64,000 nt of DNA, taken from Bacteroidia bacterium. GTDB lineage: Bacteria; Bacteroidota; Bacteroidia; J057; JADKCL01. The position numbers and the translations under genes were made by a program. The stretch lies in contig JACJYV010000010.1 in the NCBI GenBank assembly GCA_020635905.1, positions 124,001 to 188,000 of the forward strand. Direction: 5' to 3'. This document shows, piece by piece, positions 33,249 through 42,612 of the stretch. Under the pieces are notes generated by a model, which did no database searches, was not told where the DNA came from, and saw only the letters and a program-made list of their open reading frames with translations. How positions within the stretch are numbered: position 1 is the stretch's first letter; the number at the start of each line of letters is the position of its first letter.

Positions 33249-34082
33249 TCAAAACCTTACCAACGTGGTTGATCCCACCCAATCGGGGGTTTGCATGCGC
33301 AGGAAATAGGCTCCCGGGGCGACTTCGGCTCCGTGCTGATCTTTGCCGTCCCAGTGGATCCGGTGGTCACCGGGAGAGAAATCTGCGGAGACCAGGTCCC
33401 GGATGAGGCGACCCATGCGGTCATAGATAGAAAGTTCTACCCGGGAGGCTTCCCTGAGACCAAAGTAAATGTCGGTGGTTCCGTGAAAAGGGTTGGGATA
33501 ATTTCCGCCCAGAATGGCCTTGGCGGTGCGCAGGTCGGGATCCACCCCGACCGGAGTCAGGATGCGGATGCTGTCGTTGCGGGCCGTGGTCAGGGGATAA
33601 TCGTTGGCATTGGTGGGCACATTTTCCAGAGAATCCAGGATATTCATGCCGTTGATCACCTGGCCAAAGACCGAATGCAGGCTGTCGAGGTAGAGCAGGG
33701 GTTTCATGCAAATGAAAAACTGGCTGCCACCCGTATTGGGACCTGAATTGGCCATAGATATAATGCCCCGCTTGTAATGACGCAACTGGGGGTGGAATTC
33801 GTCGGGGATGGTGTAGCCTGGTCCGCCGTTGCCGGTTCCGGTCGGGTCACCGCCCTGAATTACAAAATGCTTGATGATGCGGTGCCAGATGGTATTGTCA
33901 TAGAACTGGGTATCTACCAGGGAAATGAAATTCTGGGTGGTAATGGGCGCCCGCACGTCCTCCAGTTGCACGTCAAACGGACCAAAATTGGTGTAAAAGC
34001 GGGCCACGGTGAGGGTCTGGGCCTGTAAGCCTGCCCGGATGGTGAGCAGAAAAAGAAGCAGGAAGAGTAGTTTTCGCATCAT
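33249..34082 (-). CDS. Secreted cyclophilin-type peptidyl-prolyl isomerase with T9SS-like C-terminal domain
   Basis: A 277-residue protein. Signal peptide MMRKLLFLLLFLLTIRAGLQAQ. Residues about 25-190 are a cyclophilin: ITTQNFISLVDTQFYDNTIWHRIIKHFVIQGGD and GSQFFICM, the catalytic Arg and Gln/Phe blocks, then FGQVINGMNIL. The C-terminal 90 residues (GNYPNPFHGTTDIYFGLREA ... GAYFLRMQTP) match the FlgD/T9SS type A sorting Ig-like domain. A cyclophilin exported to the cell surface rather than retained in periplasm is unusual. Start at 34082 (or Met at 34079) fits the signal peptide; an earlier in-frame ATG adds 33 residues of unlike composition. Confidence 0.88.
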   Translation of the reverse strand: MMRKLLFLLLFLLTIRAGLQAQTLTVARFYTNFGPFDVQLEDVRAPITTQNFISLVDTQFYDNTIWHRIIKHFVIQGGDPTGTGNGGPGYTIPDEFHPQLRHYKRGIISMANSGPNTGGSQFFICMKPLLYLDSLHSVFGQVINGMNILDSLENVPTNANDYPLTTARNDSIRILTPVGVDPDLRTAKAILGGNYPNPFHGTTDIYFGLREASRVELSIYDRMGRLIRDLVSADFSPGDHRIHWDGKDQHGAEVAPGAYFLRMQTPDWVGSTTLVRF

Positions 34083-34797
34083 GCTGGTGTTATAAGCGGT
34101 GAATCTCTCTTCCCTAAGTTCACCATTTTTTCCTGTCGGGACAAGTGGAGGTGGGGCTATAGTGATTTTTGGGTCACGCAATCCCGATAGCTATCGCATG
34201 CGCGTCAACTTAAGGGTTTATAGGTCACGCAAAGGCCGCAAAGGGGTTGTTTTCCGCGTTTCGTGGGTTGAAGGGAGCAAAGGACAAATGCATTAGGTAG
34301 GCCAGGAAGAAGAGGTGGTTTGTGGGATAAACAGGGTGGTGGCCGCAAAGGGATAAAGGGAGAATTTTCGGGAAAAAATCTTTGTCCACAAATAAGATGA
34401 GCACCAGAGGTGCGTCTCCCAGGTAGGCAAATTCTTTCCCGAAATGAAAGCCCCGGAGGGGGCGACTCAAATATCTGCAAACATATCCATCAGGATTCGC
34501 CCCGCTGGGGCTTTATCCCGTATACTTCTAGCCCTACCAGGGATTCGCCCCGCTGGGGCTACAAATGTGGCGCCCCTACAGGACTACTTTAGCACCTTTC
34601 AACAGAGATTTCAAAAACGAAGAAGATCAAGGCGGACGCAGGTGACGAAAGGGGAGCAAGTGAGTATTTTGGAAAAGGTAAAACGCAAAGGTTCAAAAAA
34701 ATGCTCATTGTCATTTTCACATTGCCAAATTGCCTATTGAACCAAGTCCAACGAAGAGATTCGAAGTTTTTAGGGGTCCCCTTTAATAAATAGGTAT
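34083..34797. repeat. Gene-free stretch with GC-rich hairpin repeats
   Basis: No supported gene. Contains the REP-like words AAAGCCCCGGAGGGGGCG near 34446, and twice GATTCGCCCCGCTGGGGCT (34494 and 34542), plus GTAGGGGC-type copies near 34580. These resemble the palindrome family at 20.1 kb and 35.4 kb. Confidence 0.65.
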
Positions 34798-34805
34798 TAC
34801 CTTTG
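34798..34805 (+). promoter_or_regulatory. Candidate -7 box for the TlpA-like gene
   Basis: TACCTTTG matches TAnnTTTG. It lies nine bases before the first ATG at 34814, so the transcript would have almost no leader; initiation at the second ATG (34823) would give a 15-20 base leader. Confidence 0.35.
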
Positions 34806-34813
34806 CCTTACAG

Positions 34814-35350
34814 ATGAACTCAATGCGAAAAATTATCCTGGGTTTGGCCCTGGTAGGGCTGGTGGGATTTTTGGGATATAAATTTTATTTGAAACAATCT
34901 TCCCCCGCCAAAGGGGAGATGGCGCCTGAATTTGAAGCCACCCTGGTGGATGGCCAACCCTTCAGCCTGAAGCAGTTGCGTGGAAATTACATTCTGCTGG
35001 ATTTCTGGGGCAGCTGGTGCCTGCCCTGCCGCAGGCAAAATCCGGGAATAGTTGCCTTGTATGAAAAGTTCAAAGAGCGGCATTCTGCCGCAGGCGAAGG
35101 GTTTGAGGTGGTGACCATTGCCCTGGAAAAGGAAGGGGATGCCTGGAAGAAAGCCGCTGAAAAGGATGGTTTTTCCTGGCCCTGGCAGATTGTGGAATAT
35201 TCGCAGTATGTAATGATGTCCGACCTGGCCCGCCTGTACGGGGTCACGGATATTCCCGCAAAATTTATGATCTATCCCGATGGCTCGCTGCACCCGGAAA
35301 TGAATTTCAATGAGATTGAAGCTTTGCTGGAAGCGGAGTTGAAGGAGTAA
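34814..35350 (+). CDS. TlpA/ResA-like membrane-anchored thioredoxin
   Basis: Thiol-disulfide exchange at the periplasmic face. The 178-residue protein starts MNSMRKIILGLALVGLVGFLGYKF, an uncleaved anchor or signal peptide, followed by KGEMAPEFEATLVDGQPFSLKQLRG (AhpC/TSA-type entry) and the redox site DFWGSWCLPCRRQ with CxxC (Cys-Leu-Pro-Cys). The conserved cis-proline region is YGVTDIPAKFMI. Length is near 170-180. Typical roles are reduction of apocytochrome c or disulfide isomerisation; partner unknown. Met at residue 4 (34823) is an alternative start. Confidence 0.9.
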   Translation: MNSMRKIILGLALVGLVGFLGYKFYLKQSSPAKGEMAPEFEATLVDGQPFSLKQLRGNYILLDFWGSWCLPCRRQNPGIVALYEKFKERHSAAGEGFEVVTIALEKEGDAWKKAAEKDGFSWPWQIVEYSQYVMMSDLARLYGVTDIPAKFMIYPDGSLHPEMNFNEIEALLEAELKE

Positions 35351-35365
35351 AGGCGGCCTGAAAGG

Positions 35366-35500
35366 AAGGTCACCCCATCTTGCATAAAGAAGGGCCGGGC
35401 TAAAGCCCACCCCTATAGATTTCATTCCTGACTGGATTCAGGAGTGGAATAGATGGCTTTGCCATTTTCTGGCGGGGTGGGCTAAAGCCCACCCCTCGGC
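35366..35500. repeat. Pair of GGGCTAAAGCCC palindromes
   Basis: GGGCTAAAGCCCACCCC occurs near 35397-35413 and again near 35479-35495, about 82 bases apart. Each contains a GGGCT/AGCCC hairpin. Member of the dispersed palindrome class of this window. Confidence 0.7.
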
Positions 35501-35503
35501 AGC

Positions 35504-36118
35504 TTAATTCCCCTCTCCGCCTGATTCAGTGGCGGGGGAGCCGGGTTTATTGTGCAAATATTTCCATTTGGATTTCTTGAAGGCTTTTCCACCCAGGAAA
35601 CCCACCAAGAGGGATACCAGGGCGGCCAGCAGGAAGATAAAGCCTGCGGCAGCCAGGCAAATGGCCAGGAAATACAGGAAGATGACCAGAATGATGGCGC
35701 CGCATCCTGATTGGTTATGCTCCACATCCCGGCCGGCCAGCCAGAACAGAAAACCCGTTCCGACCCCGGCAATGCCGATTATCCCCAGGACCACCCCCGC
35801 GATCTTGGCGCCCAGTTTGCCCATGCCCTTCACCCGCATATTCTCAATGTCCCCGTAAGGCACAAAGGTTTCGTTCAGGGTGATGCCGTTTTCATCGGTT
35901 TTGGTGAGGTAACCCTTGATTTTTTCCCCGGAATGGGTATAAACCTTAACCTTGGAGCCCTCAGGAATCTTGCGTGACCGATTGGGTTTTTTGATGTTCT
36001 GGACAGAAAACTCTTCTGCGCTTTGCGCTTCACTTTGGGCATGTCCCAATTCTCCAAAGCCGGCCAACAGTACCAAAAGGGCGAGAAGGGACGAGTAGAG
36101 GATGGGTTTGATTTTCAT
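35504..36118 (-). CDS. Hypothetical membrane protein with signal peptide
   Basis: A 204-residue protein of unknown function. MKIKPILYSSLLALLVLLAGF is a signal or first membrane segment. Residues 35-105 are a soluble segment with VKVYTHSGEKIKGYLTKTDENGITLNETFVPYGDIENM, typical of a small SH3/RNA-polymerase-type beta barrel or an LSm-like fold (KVKVYTHSGEKIKGYLTK). Two hydrophobic helices follow (IAGVVLGIIGIAGVGTGFLFWL and IILVIFLYFLAICLAAAGFIFLLAALVSLL), separated by a short GRDVEHNQSGCG linker. Charge at the end suggests a cytoplasmic tail. It follows the TPR gene by 41 bases in the same direction. Confidence 0.75.
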   Translation of the reverse strand: MKIKPILYSSLLALLVLLAGFGELGHAQSEAQSAEEFSVQNIKKPNRSRKIPEGSKVKVYTHSGEKIKGYLTKTDENGITLNETFVPYGDIENMRVKGMGKLGAKIAGVVLGIIGIAGVGTGFLFWLAGRDVEHNQSGCGAIILVIFLYFLAICLAAAGFIFLLAALVSLLVGFLGGKAFKKSKWKYLHNKPGSPATESGGEGN

Positions 36119-36159
36119 AGGAAGTGGGTTAATAGTGTGATCCTGCCCGGAAATTCGGG

Positions 36160-37035
36160 CTATTTACCGCCCGGATTGGCGAGCGATGCCTGCAGTTTTT
36201 CCAGCTCGTGGCGAAGCTCTTCGTATCTGATCTGGAAACTGGCTTTTACATTGGGACGGAGATCGGGAAGGCGGTCAATTTTGGCCATTTCCCCGCTCAG
36301 ACGGTCTATGCCTTCCTTTACCGCATCCTGGGCGCCTTTGATGTTTTGGTTGAGGTCGCGTTCCAGTTCTGCGATGTGTTGATAGATCAGGGCGATGTTG
36401 AGGTCGCCCCTTTTGGGGGCCGAGCGAAAGAAGGACTCGTCGGCTGAGTGGAAGTTCTTCAAAGCTTCAGCGGGATTCCCCAAAGCCAGCAGACATTCGC
36501 CTTTCATGGAATAAGGAAGATAATTATTCTGCTCAATGTCGAGGGAGGCGTCGCAATAGTTGATTACGTTTTGGTAAATGGCCTTCTTTTCTTCTTCAGA
36601 AAGATCCTTGCGGCGGGCATCCACCAGGGATTTATCCGACAATTCGGACAAAATTTCCTGGGCCCGGCCCGTTTCGGTCTTGATTTCGGGTTCGAGTTTG
36701 CCACTGTTGTCGCTGGAGAGGGCCAGTTTGAGGTCGGGATAAAGGGAAAGTCCATAATCCTGCATGCGCTGGCGGTTTTCAGCGGTGAATCCTTCGTTGC
36801 GCATGACCCGGTTGAGGTATCCGAGCTTGGCTTTGGCCCGGTTGAGGTAGGTTTCGGCGAGAACTTTGCCTTTTAGCTGGGTTGGATCGGCCAGGGCGGC
36901 GTCAAATTCCTGGATGGCGGACTTGTGATCCCCCATTTCGAGGGCTTTTTTGCCTGCGTTGACGTTATTACCCTGGGAAAATGAGTTCAAATGAAGAATT
37001 AAACCCAATAAAACAAAGAAAATGGGACTTTTCAT
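36160..37035 (-). CDS. Secreted TPR-repeat protein
   Basis: A 291-residue protein with signal peptide MKSPIFFVLLGLILHLNSFSQ. Tetratricopeptide-like helix pairs are visible: NNVNAGKKALEMGDHKSAIQEFDAALADP and SLDIEQNNYLPYSMKGECLLALGNPAEALKNFHSAD. The rest is a helix-rich body with QHIAELERDLNQNIKGAQDAVKEGI. It probably scaffolds envelope protein contacts. The ATG at 37035 was chosen because the signal peptide starts there. Co-directional with the next leftward gene (41-base gap). Confidence 0.8.
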   Translation of the reverse strand: MKSPIFFVLLGLILHLNSFSQGNNVNAGKKALEMGDHKSAIQEFDAALADPTQLKGKVLAETYLNRAKAKLGYLNRVMRNEGFTAENRQRMQDYGLSLYPDLKLALSSDNSGKLEPEIKTETGRAQEILSELSDKSLVDARRKDLSEEEKKAIYQNVINYCDASLDIEQNNYLPYSMKGECLLALGNPAEALKNFHSADESFFRSAPKRGDLNIALIYQHIAELERDLNQNIKGAQDAVKEGIDRLSGEMAKIDRLPDLRPNVKASFQIRYEELRHELEKLQASLANPGGK

Positions 37036-37175
37036 GGATGGTTTTGTTGTGCTTCGTACTAAATTTCGATAAATATATACTGATTCACAATGTGAATGCA
37101 CTGTGTTCAGAATATTTCTCATTTTATTCTGACGCGTTCAGGGGTCAGAATCTGGTGGTTCAGACTGGAAATACC

Positions 37176-39908
37176 TTATAAACTGATCAGTTTGAAGGTT
37201 TGATCCAGTTTGCCCGCTGACAGATGCAGGAAGTAAATACCTGGAGATAGTTTCAGGTTGGGGTCGGATGAAATCTGCTGTTTACCCGCAACTCCCTGCT
37301 TATGCCACTGCCCAATCTGATTACCCAACACGTCCACCAGGGCCATGTGGATGGTCTCAGGCTGATTCAGGTCCAGTTCCACCCGAAAAGTCTGGCTGAA
37401 GGGGTTTGGGAAAATGCGGGCCTGTCCGGCTGAAATCTGGCCATCGCGGGCCACAAACCCTTCGGGAATGCCTGCGGCAAAGCCGGAAAAGCCCGTATTG
37501 AATTCTCCCTGAATGAAGAAATCGCTGACTCCGTAAGCACCGCGGTTGGTGATGAGACTGTAATAATTGGTATTTCCGTTGCCGTTGGGGGTGGAAGGTG
37601 TAACGTTGGAAATGGGGCCACCGCTTTTGACCACCACGGCATCATTGCGCGACTGACTGGTGGTGCTTTCCCAACCCGAGATTTCCGCATCGGTGAAGTA
37701 CAGTTTGATACGGTACTGACCCGAGGGATTATTATTGGCCGGGGTAATCAGATAGGATTTATTGGTAACAGCCTCGCCAATGCCCGGAAATTCGTACAGG
37801 GAAGCCCCCGTTCCGGCCCGGTCAATGGTCACCGAGGTGCAGCCGTAATCGTGGGAGGAGAGGTTTTCAATGCCCACCAATACATCGCCCGTGGTGTTGT
37901 CATACCAGTAAACGGTGGCGTTTGGACCCAGATATTGCTCGTCGAGGGCATTCAACTGGGTTTCAATCGCAATGGGTAATCCCGCCGAAACCACGATATC
38001 ATCCACCGCAAAGGGCGGATTATTTCCCTGATTATTGGCGTCGTTTTGCCAGTCAAATCCCAAATAAAACTGCTGTCCGTCCACTGCCGCGGGCAGGTTT
38101 ACGTGCTGGGTGGTGTTGGCAGGCTGATTGACAAAGGGAGAAGCAAAGGTATTGCCCAGGAAATTGATGAAGGTAACTCCGTCAAGGGAGTAGGAGAGGC
38201 TGCCGTAGTCCACAGGGATGCCGTTGGCAAATTCTCCGTCGCAATGCCAAAGGAAATCGAGGGTGATGGCGCTGTAGCCCGTGGCGTCAATCATGGGGCT
38301 GATCAGGCGGGAGGAGGCCGACTGGCTGCGGCGGTAGGTGTTGGAAGTGCCGCTGTTGCGGGTGATGTAGGCGCTGCCTGCTCCGCTCATGCCGCCCGAT
38401 CCGCCGGCAATTTTCCATTGGTTGGGCCCGTTTACATTGCCCACGCTCCATCCATTGAGGCCATTTTCAAAGTTCTCGGTAAAAAGTTGCAGAATAATTC
38501 CCGCCGCGGGATCATGGTCATTGTCTTCAATGTGGATGGTATAGGAAGCTGCCGGGGCGGCAGTCGCGTCGGTATTGCCAGTCACCACGATACCCACGGT
38601 GAGGTCTTCGGGGGATTCAATTTCTCCGTCGTCGTAAATCCTTACCGTCACATGCTGGTCGGCGGTGGCCCCGGTCAGGAAATCCACGGAGGCATTGAGG
38701 GTGTCGTAGTCCAGGCCCAGGGTGGCGGTGCCCGCCTGAATGGTCACCTGCACGTGGGCATCCCCAACGGGTGCGAGACCAATGCGAAGGGTCAGGTCGA
38801 TATCCACGTAGCCGCGGCAATCCTGGGTGCCATCCACGCCGCTTTCGACCACGGTTTGCTGGGCGCCCAGGTAGTTGATGACCGGGGCCGGGGTGCATAC
38901 GGTTGAGGTGAGGAGAGACTGGCGACGAATGCTGTTGGCCAGCACGACATCCATGCGGGATTTCTGGTCGTTGGTAAAAATATTCATGCAGTTGTCGTCC
39001 GTGTAGTCCATGTAGTTCTGGACCATATCCACGCTGTTGCAGGCCACATGGTTGGTGGGACAGCCAAAGTTGGAGTTATCGGAGGTGGGGGTATCGGCGC
39101 AAAAATCGTCCACTCCGCAGCCGCCGTCGCCCCAGATGTGGCGCAGGCCCAGCCAGTGACCGATTTCATGGGTGGCGGTGCGTCCGCCGTTGTAGGCTCC
39201 ATTGAAGGGGTTTTGGGGCGGACGGCCCACGCTGTAATAGGTGACCACCACCCCGTCGGTATTGGCGCTGCCATTGCCCGTGCCGATGCCAGACAGGCCG
39301 GCTGCTTCCGGAAACTGGGCGTAGCCCAATATTCCTCCCGACATGTTGACCACCCATAGGTTGAAGTACTGGGTGGGGTCCCACACAGTAGCGGGCTTGA
39401 TGGTGTTGTCGATGGTGTTGGTGCCGAAGGGTGATCCCGACATGGGGATGCGGTCGATGCCGTTGGTGGGGCCGCCGTTGGGGTCGAGGGCGGCCAGGCA
39501 AAATTCGATGTCACAATTGGCGGCTGCAGGCTTGAACCCGGCCGGGGTATTGGTGGTATCGGGATTCAGCCGCTGGAAATCTTCGTTGAGTACGTCGATT
39601 TGTGACTGAATCTGCGCATCTGAAATATTTTCAGTGGAATTGCTGTAGATCACATGCACCACGGTGGGGATGACCCGGGTGGCGCCCCGTGGGGATGGAT
39701 TTTTCTTCAGTTCGCGGATCTGGTCAGCCATCCAGGCTTCAAATTGGGCATCTGTTTGCAGGGAGGGATTGGCCAGCCTGCGGCTTTGCTCATTTTCCAC
39801 CGTGTAGCAACGGATGTGTGTTTCGGATTGGCTTTTGGCCCCAAAAGGGAATATGAAGTTTGCAGCCAGGAGGGCCGCGCAGTATAAAATGAGATTTTTT
39901 CTACCCAT
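37176..39908 (-). CDS. M43-family zinc metalloprotease with T9SS type A sorting domain
   Basis: A 910-residue secreted protease. Signal peptide MGRKNLILYCAALLAANFIFPFGAKSQ. Pro-region to about residue 90. The catalytic domain (95-340) has the zinc site HEIGHWLGLRHIWGD beginning at His247 (HExxHxxGxxH) and a Met-turn-like MVQNYMDYTDD. A Calx-beta-like repeat follows (about 345-460; DIDLTLRIGLAPVGDAHVQV). A MAM/lectin-like domain (ENFENGLNGWSVGNVNGPNQWKIAG) occupies 470-620. Further beta domains and the sorting domain RIFPNPFSQTFRVELD... close the protein. M43 members include pappalysin and cytophagalysin. Substrate unknown; likely protein degradation or colonisation. Confidence 0.92.
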   Translation of the reverse strand: MGRKNLILYCAALLAANFIFPFGAKSQSETHIRCYTVENEQSRRLANPSLQTDAQFEAWMADQIRELKKNPSPRGATRVIPTVVHVIYSNSTENISDAQIQSQIDVLNEDFQRLNPDTTNTPAGFKPAAANCDIEFCLAALDPNGGPTNGIDRIPMSGSPFGTNTIDNTIKPATVWDPTQYFNLWVVNMSGGILGYAQFPEAAGLSGIGTGNGSANTDGVVVTYYSVGRPPQNPFNGAYNGGRTATHEIGHWLGLRHIWGDGGCGVDDFCADTPTSDNSNFGCPTNHVACNSVDMVQNYMDYTDDNCMNIFTNDQKSRMDVVLANSIRRQSLLTSTVCTPAPVINYLGAQQTVVESGVDGTQDCRGYVDIDLTLRIGLAPVGDAHVQVTIQAGTATLGLDYDTLNASVDFLTGATADQHVTVRIYDDGEIESPEDLTVGIVVTGNTDATAAPAASYTIHIEDNDHDPAAGIILQLFTENFENGLNGWSVGNVNGPNQWKIAGGSGGMSGAGSAYITRNSGTSNTYRRSQSASSRLISPMIDATGYSAITLDFLWHCDGEFANGIPVDYGSLSYSLDGVTFINFLGNTFASPFVNQPANTTQHVNLPAAVDGQQFYLGFDWQNDANNQGNNPPFAVDDIVVSAGLPIAIETQLNALDEQYLGPNATVYWYDNTTGDVLVGIENLSSHDYGCTSVTIDRAGTGASLYEFPGIGEAVTNKSYLITPANNNPSGQYRIKLYFTDAEISGWESTTSQSRNDAVVVKSGGPISNVTPSTPNGNGNTNYYSLITNRGAYGVSDFFIQGEFNTGFSGFAAGIPEGFVARDGQISAGQARIFPNPFSQTFRVELDLNQPETIHMALVDVLGNQIGQWHKQGVAGKQQISSDPNLKLSPGIYFLHLSAGKLDQTFKLISL

Positions 39909-40572
39909 AGCTTTCGTTATTAAATGGTCTGAAGGGTAGTCGGGGAATTTGCGGATTGAAGGTGCAGGATTTTTGGGATATTTCCAACTTTCAAGTGGAG
40001 GATGGATAGATGGCGACTTTTGGGAATGAGAAGCTTCCGCTTCTTTGGTTTTTTTTCAACACAAAGACACGAAGTTCACAAAGTTTTTTAGGGGTAAGCT
40101 TCAGTTTGGGGGTATTAGCTGGAGTGGTATTTTTAACACAGAGAACCACAGAGCCCAGTTTGGTGGTCAGGAGGTTTATTTAGAAGCTTCCGCCTCTTTG
40201 GTTTTTTCTCAACAAGAAGACACGAAGTTCGCAAAGTTTTTTTAGGGGAAAGCTTCAGTTTGGGGGTATTAGCTGGAGTGGTATTTTTAACACAGAGAAC
40301 CACAGAGCCCAGTTTGGTGGTCAGGAGGTTTATTTAGAAGCTTCCGCCTCTTTGGTTTTTTCTCAACAAGAAGACACGAAGTTCGCAAAGTTTTTTTAGG
40401 GGAAAGCTTCAGTTTGGGGGTATTAGTTGGAGTGGTATTTTTAACACATGCCAAGGGCACTCCCTTGGAGGAGAACTACATGCCAAAGGCACTCCTATGG
40501 AGGAGCCCATTTTAGTGGTCAGGAGGTTTATTATTATGTGTAGGCTCGTAGCTCGCAGCTTGAGGCTGAAAG
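39909..40572. repeat. Three ~154-bp tandem repeats in a gene-free stretch
   Basis: Copies start at 40030, 40183 and 40337 (spacing 153 and 154), each beginning GAAGCTTCCGC and containing TTTTTAGGGGAAAGCTTCAG and GGTATTTTTAACACA. In the third copy the segment GAGAACCACAGAGCCCAGT is replaced by about 59 bases with two CATGCCAAxGGCACTCC motifs. No gene is visible; the flanks up to 40029 are AT-rich. Confidence 0.88.
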
Positions 40573-40998
40573 CTAAAAGAACTTATGAATAATTTGGTTG
40601 AGGTCCTCTGAAGTGAGGGGTTTGGGGTGGAAGGAGGAGATTTCGGGGATGGCTTCGGCTCTTTTGCGGTCGTCGGGGTTGAGGGAGGTGGTGAGCATGA
40701 GCAATACGATTTGTGCTTTTTGCTCTTCATCGAGTTTTTTGTATTCTTCCAGAAATTCCCAACCATCCATGACAGGCATGTTGATATCCAGAAAGATCAG
40801 TTCTGGAGTCAGAGAGGGGGCATTATCGCCTGCATAGCGACCGGTGCGGGTCAGGTATTCTATGGCTTCCTCCCCGTCGCGGACTTCGTCAATTTTCTCC
40901 GTTATGCCGGATTGTTCCAGTCTGATCCGGTTAATGAAATTTGTTGCTTCGTCGTCGTCAATCAGCAGCACACAATTGAGTTTTCGGGCCATGATCAT
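40573..40998 (-). CDS. Single-domain response regulator (Rcp1-like receiver)
   Basis: Phosphotransfer protein of a two-component system. The 141-residue CheY-like domain has the acidic pocket VLLIDDDEATNF, the phospho-acceptor in LIFLDINMPVMDGWEFLEEY (Asp71) and PKPLTSE (Lys). No output domain is present, as in Rcp1-like receivers paired with phytochromes or PAS kinases. Its ATG at 40998 overlaps the kinase stop by four bases (ATGA), so the kinase and receiver are translated together. Confidence 0.92.
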   Translation of the reverse strand: MIMARKLNCVLLIDDDEATNFINRIRLEQSGITEKIDEVRDGEEAIEYLTRTGRYAGDNAPSLTPELIFLDINMPVMDGWEFLEEYKKLDEEQKAQIVLLMLTTSLNPDDRKRAEAIPEISSFHPKPLTSEDLNQIIHKFF

Positions 40999-42434
40999 GC
41001 AATTTTAGGTATGGTAAAGTAAAACGTGCTTCCTGCTCCCGGAGTTGATTCCACCCAGATCCTTCCCCCATGAATATCGACAATTTTCTTGCAATGCGAA
41101 AGGCCGATTCCTGAACCGTCAAAGGCTTCTCTGCGGTGTAATCGCTTGAAAATGATGAAAATCTTGTCCTCATCCCCCTTTTTAATCCCTATTCCATTGT
41201 CTTTGACAAAGAATTTATAACCTTCCTCCACTTCTTCACACCCCACCTCAATTTTGGGGATGGTATTGGCAGGTACGAATTTCAGGGCATTGCTGACCAG
41301 GTTTTGCAGCAAAAGGCGGAGTTCCACTTCGTAGCCCCGGATTTCGGGCAGGTCATTTACGCGGATGCGGGCTGATTTTTCTTCGATCACCGCACCCAGA
41401 TCCACCAGTACCTGTCCGGCGATTTTATTCATTTCCACCCGGGTGAGCTCCCTTTCTTTGCCGAGGCGGGAATATTCCATCAGTCCGCGCACCAGTTCCC
41501 GCATTCGTTTGGAGGAATCTGTGATGAATTTCAGGTATTGACCCGCTTTGGGCGGCAGGCTGGGGGCAAATTCCTCTTCAATCAGATCCACAAAGCAAAT
41601 CATGGTGCGAAGCGGTTCCTGCAGGTCATGGGAGGCGATGTAGGAGAATTGTTCGAGTTCCTGGTTGATGTTCTTGAGAATCAGGTTCTGGGAGGCAATT
41701 TCCCGTTCGGCCTTTTTTCGTTCGGTAATATCCCGCCAGACCACATGCAGGGTTTTATCGGCAGGGTTGTCGGAGGGGATGGAGGTCAGGAGCACCTCAA
41801 CCGGAAAAACCTCGCCGTTGCTGCGCACGTGGTCCCATTCAAATCTGTGGCTGCCATTCTGATAGGCGAGTCCGTTCATGATGTCCACCTTTTCCCGTGA
41901 AGTCATGCCGTCGGGTTGATATTCGGGCGAAAGTTCGCTGGGATGGGTATTCAGAAACTCATCCTTGGTCGCATAGCCCAGCATTTTGATGGTGGCCTCG
42001 TTGCAATCGATGAATTTCTCCCGTTTGATGATGAGCAGGGCATCGGCCGATTTTTCGAAAAGTTCCTTGTAGGGATCGTTGCCAAAATCATCTTTGGAGG
42101 CCAGTACCTGGGCGGTTACATCCAGCAAATAAGCCTGGTAACGGGTGATGCGACCACTTTCATCCCGCAGGGCCACCATCTGCATGCTTACCCAAATATG
42201 GTCTCCCGCCAGGGGCAGGGGATTCAATTGGAAGGACGAGATGCCAGTGGCAGCATTCTTGTGCAGGGTTCCGGCAAACTGGTCGCGGTGGGTGGGGGCG
42301 AGGCAGGCTAAAAAGGATTTTTCGGGGATGAAGGTGAGGGCAAAGCGGCCTTCGGCCTGCTGAATGGAAGCTATTGGAAAATGCTCAGCATTTTCCAGCA
42401 TCAATGATGCCCGATTGAATTGGCTGGTTGGCAA
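40995..42434 (-). CDS. PAS-domain sensor histidine kinase
   Basis: A 479-residue cytosolic kinase. Two PAS/PAC units lie in residues 10-120 (with HIWVSMQMVALRDESG) and 125-250 (LFEKSADALLIIKREKFIDC). The phosphoacceptor helix has SYIASHDLQEPLRTM (His269). ATP-binding motifs are LRLLLQNLVSNALKF (N box), KDNGIGIKKGDEDKIF (G1), GIGLSHCKKI (G2). There are no transmembrane helices, so the signal is internal, perhaps light, redox or a small molecule; the PAS ligands are not predictable. Paired by ATGA overlap with the receiver gene. Confidence 0.94.
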   Translation of the reverse strand: MPTSQFNRASLMLENAEHFPIASIQQAEGRFALTFIPEKSFLACLAPTHRDQFAGTLHKNAATGISSFQLNPLPLAGDHIWVSMQMVALRDESGRITRYQAYLLDVTAQVLASKDDFGNDPYKELFEKSADALLIIKREKFIDCNEATIKMLGYATKDEFLNTHPSELSPEYQPDGMTSREKVDIMNGLAYQNGSHRFEWDHVRSNGEVFPVEVLLTSIPSDNPADKTLHVVWRDITERKKAEREIASQNLILKNINQELEQFSYIASHDLQEPLRTMICFVDLIEEEFAPSLPPKAGQYLKFITDSSKRMRELVRGLMEYSRLGKERELTRVEMNKIAGQVLVDLGAVIEEKSARIRVNDLPEIRGYEVELRLLLQNLVSNALKFVPANTIPKIEVGCEEVEEGYKFFVKDNGIGIKKGDEDKIFIIFKRLHRREAFDGSGIGLSHCKKIVDIHGGRIWVESTPGAGSTFYFTIPKIA

Positions 42435-42562
42435 AGTCGCTTAGAAATTCAGTTACTGTCGGTCTGAAATTACATTTTTTTCCTTTGTGGTGGGTGGAAA
42501 ATTTTTGGCCGGCACCCGGGGAAATACCCAAAGTATCCTGGCCTCTGGCCAGGTGAGGGCTC

Positions 42563-42600
42563 AAAAAAACGGCTTCCCCAAAGGAGAAGCCGTTTTTGCT
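42563..42600 (-). terminator. Rho-independent terminator of the downstream beta-helix gene
   Basis: AAAAACGGCTTC pairs with GAAGCCGTTTTT around a CCCAAAGGA-type loop; on the minus strand it ends in a T run. It starts 13 bases after the stop of the leftward beta-helix protein gene. Confidence 0.85.
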
Positions 42601-42612
42601 TATGGTGAGAAT

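Noticed and set aside
34083..34740. Rightward frame of about 98 residues through the REP-like repeats
   Set aside because: Composed of repeat-encoded phrases (RPAGA...), no gene-like start.
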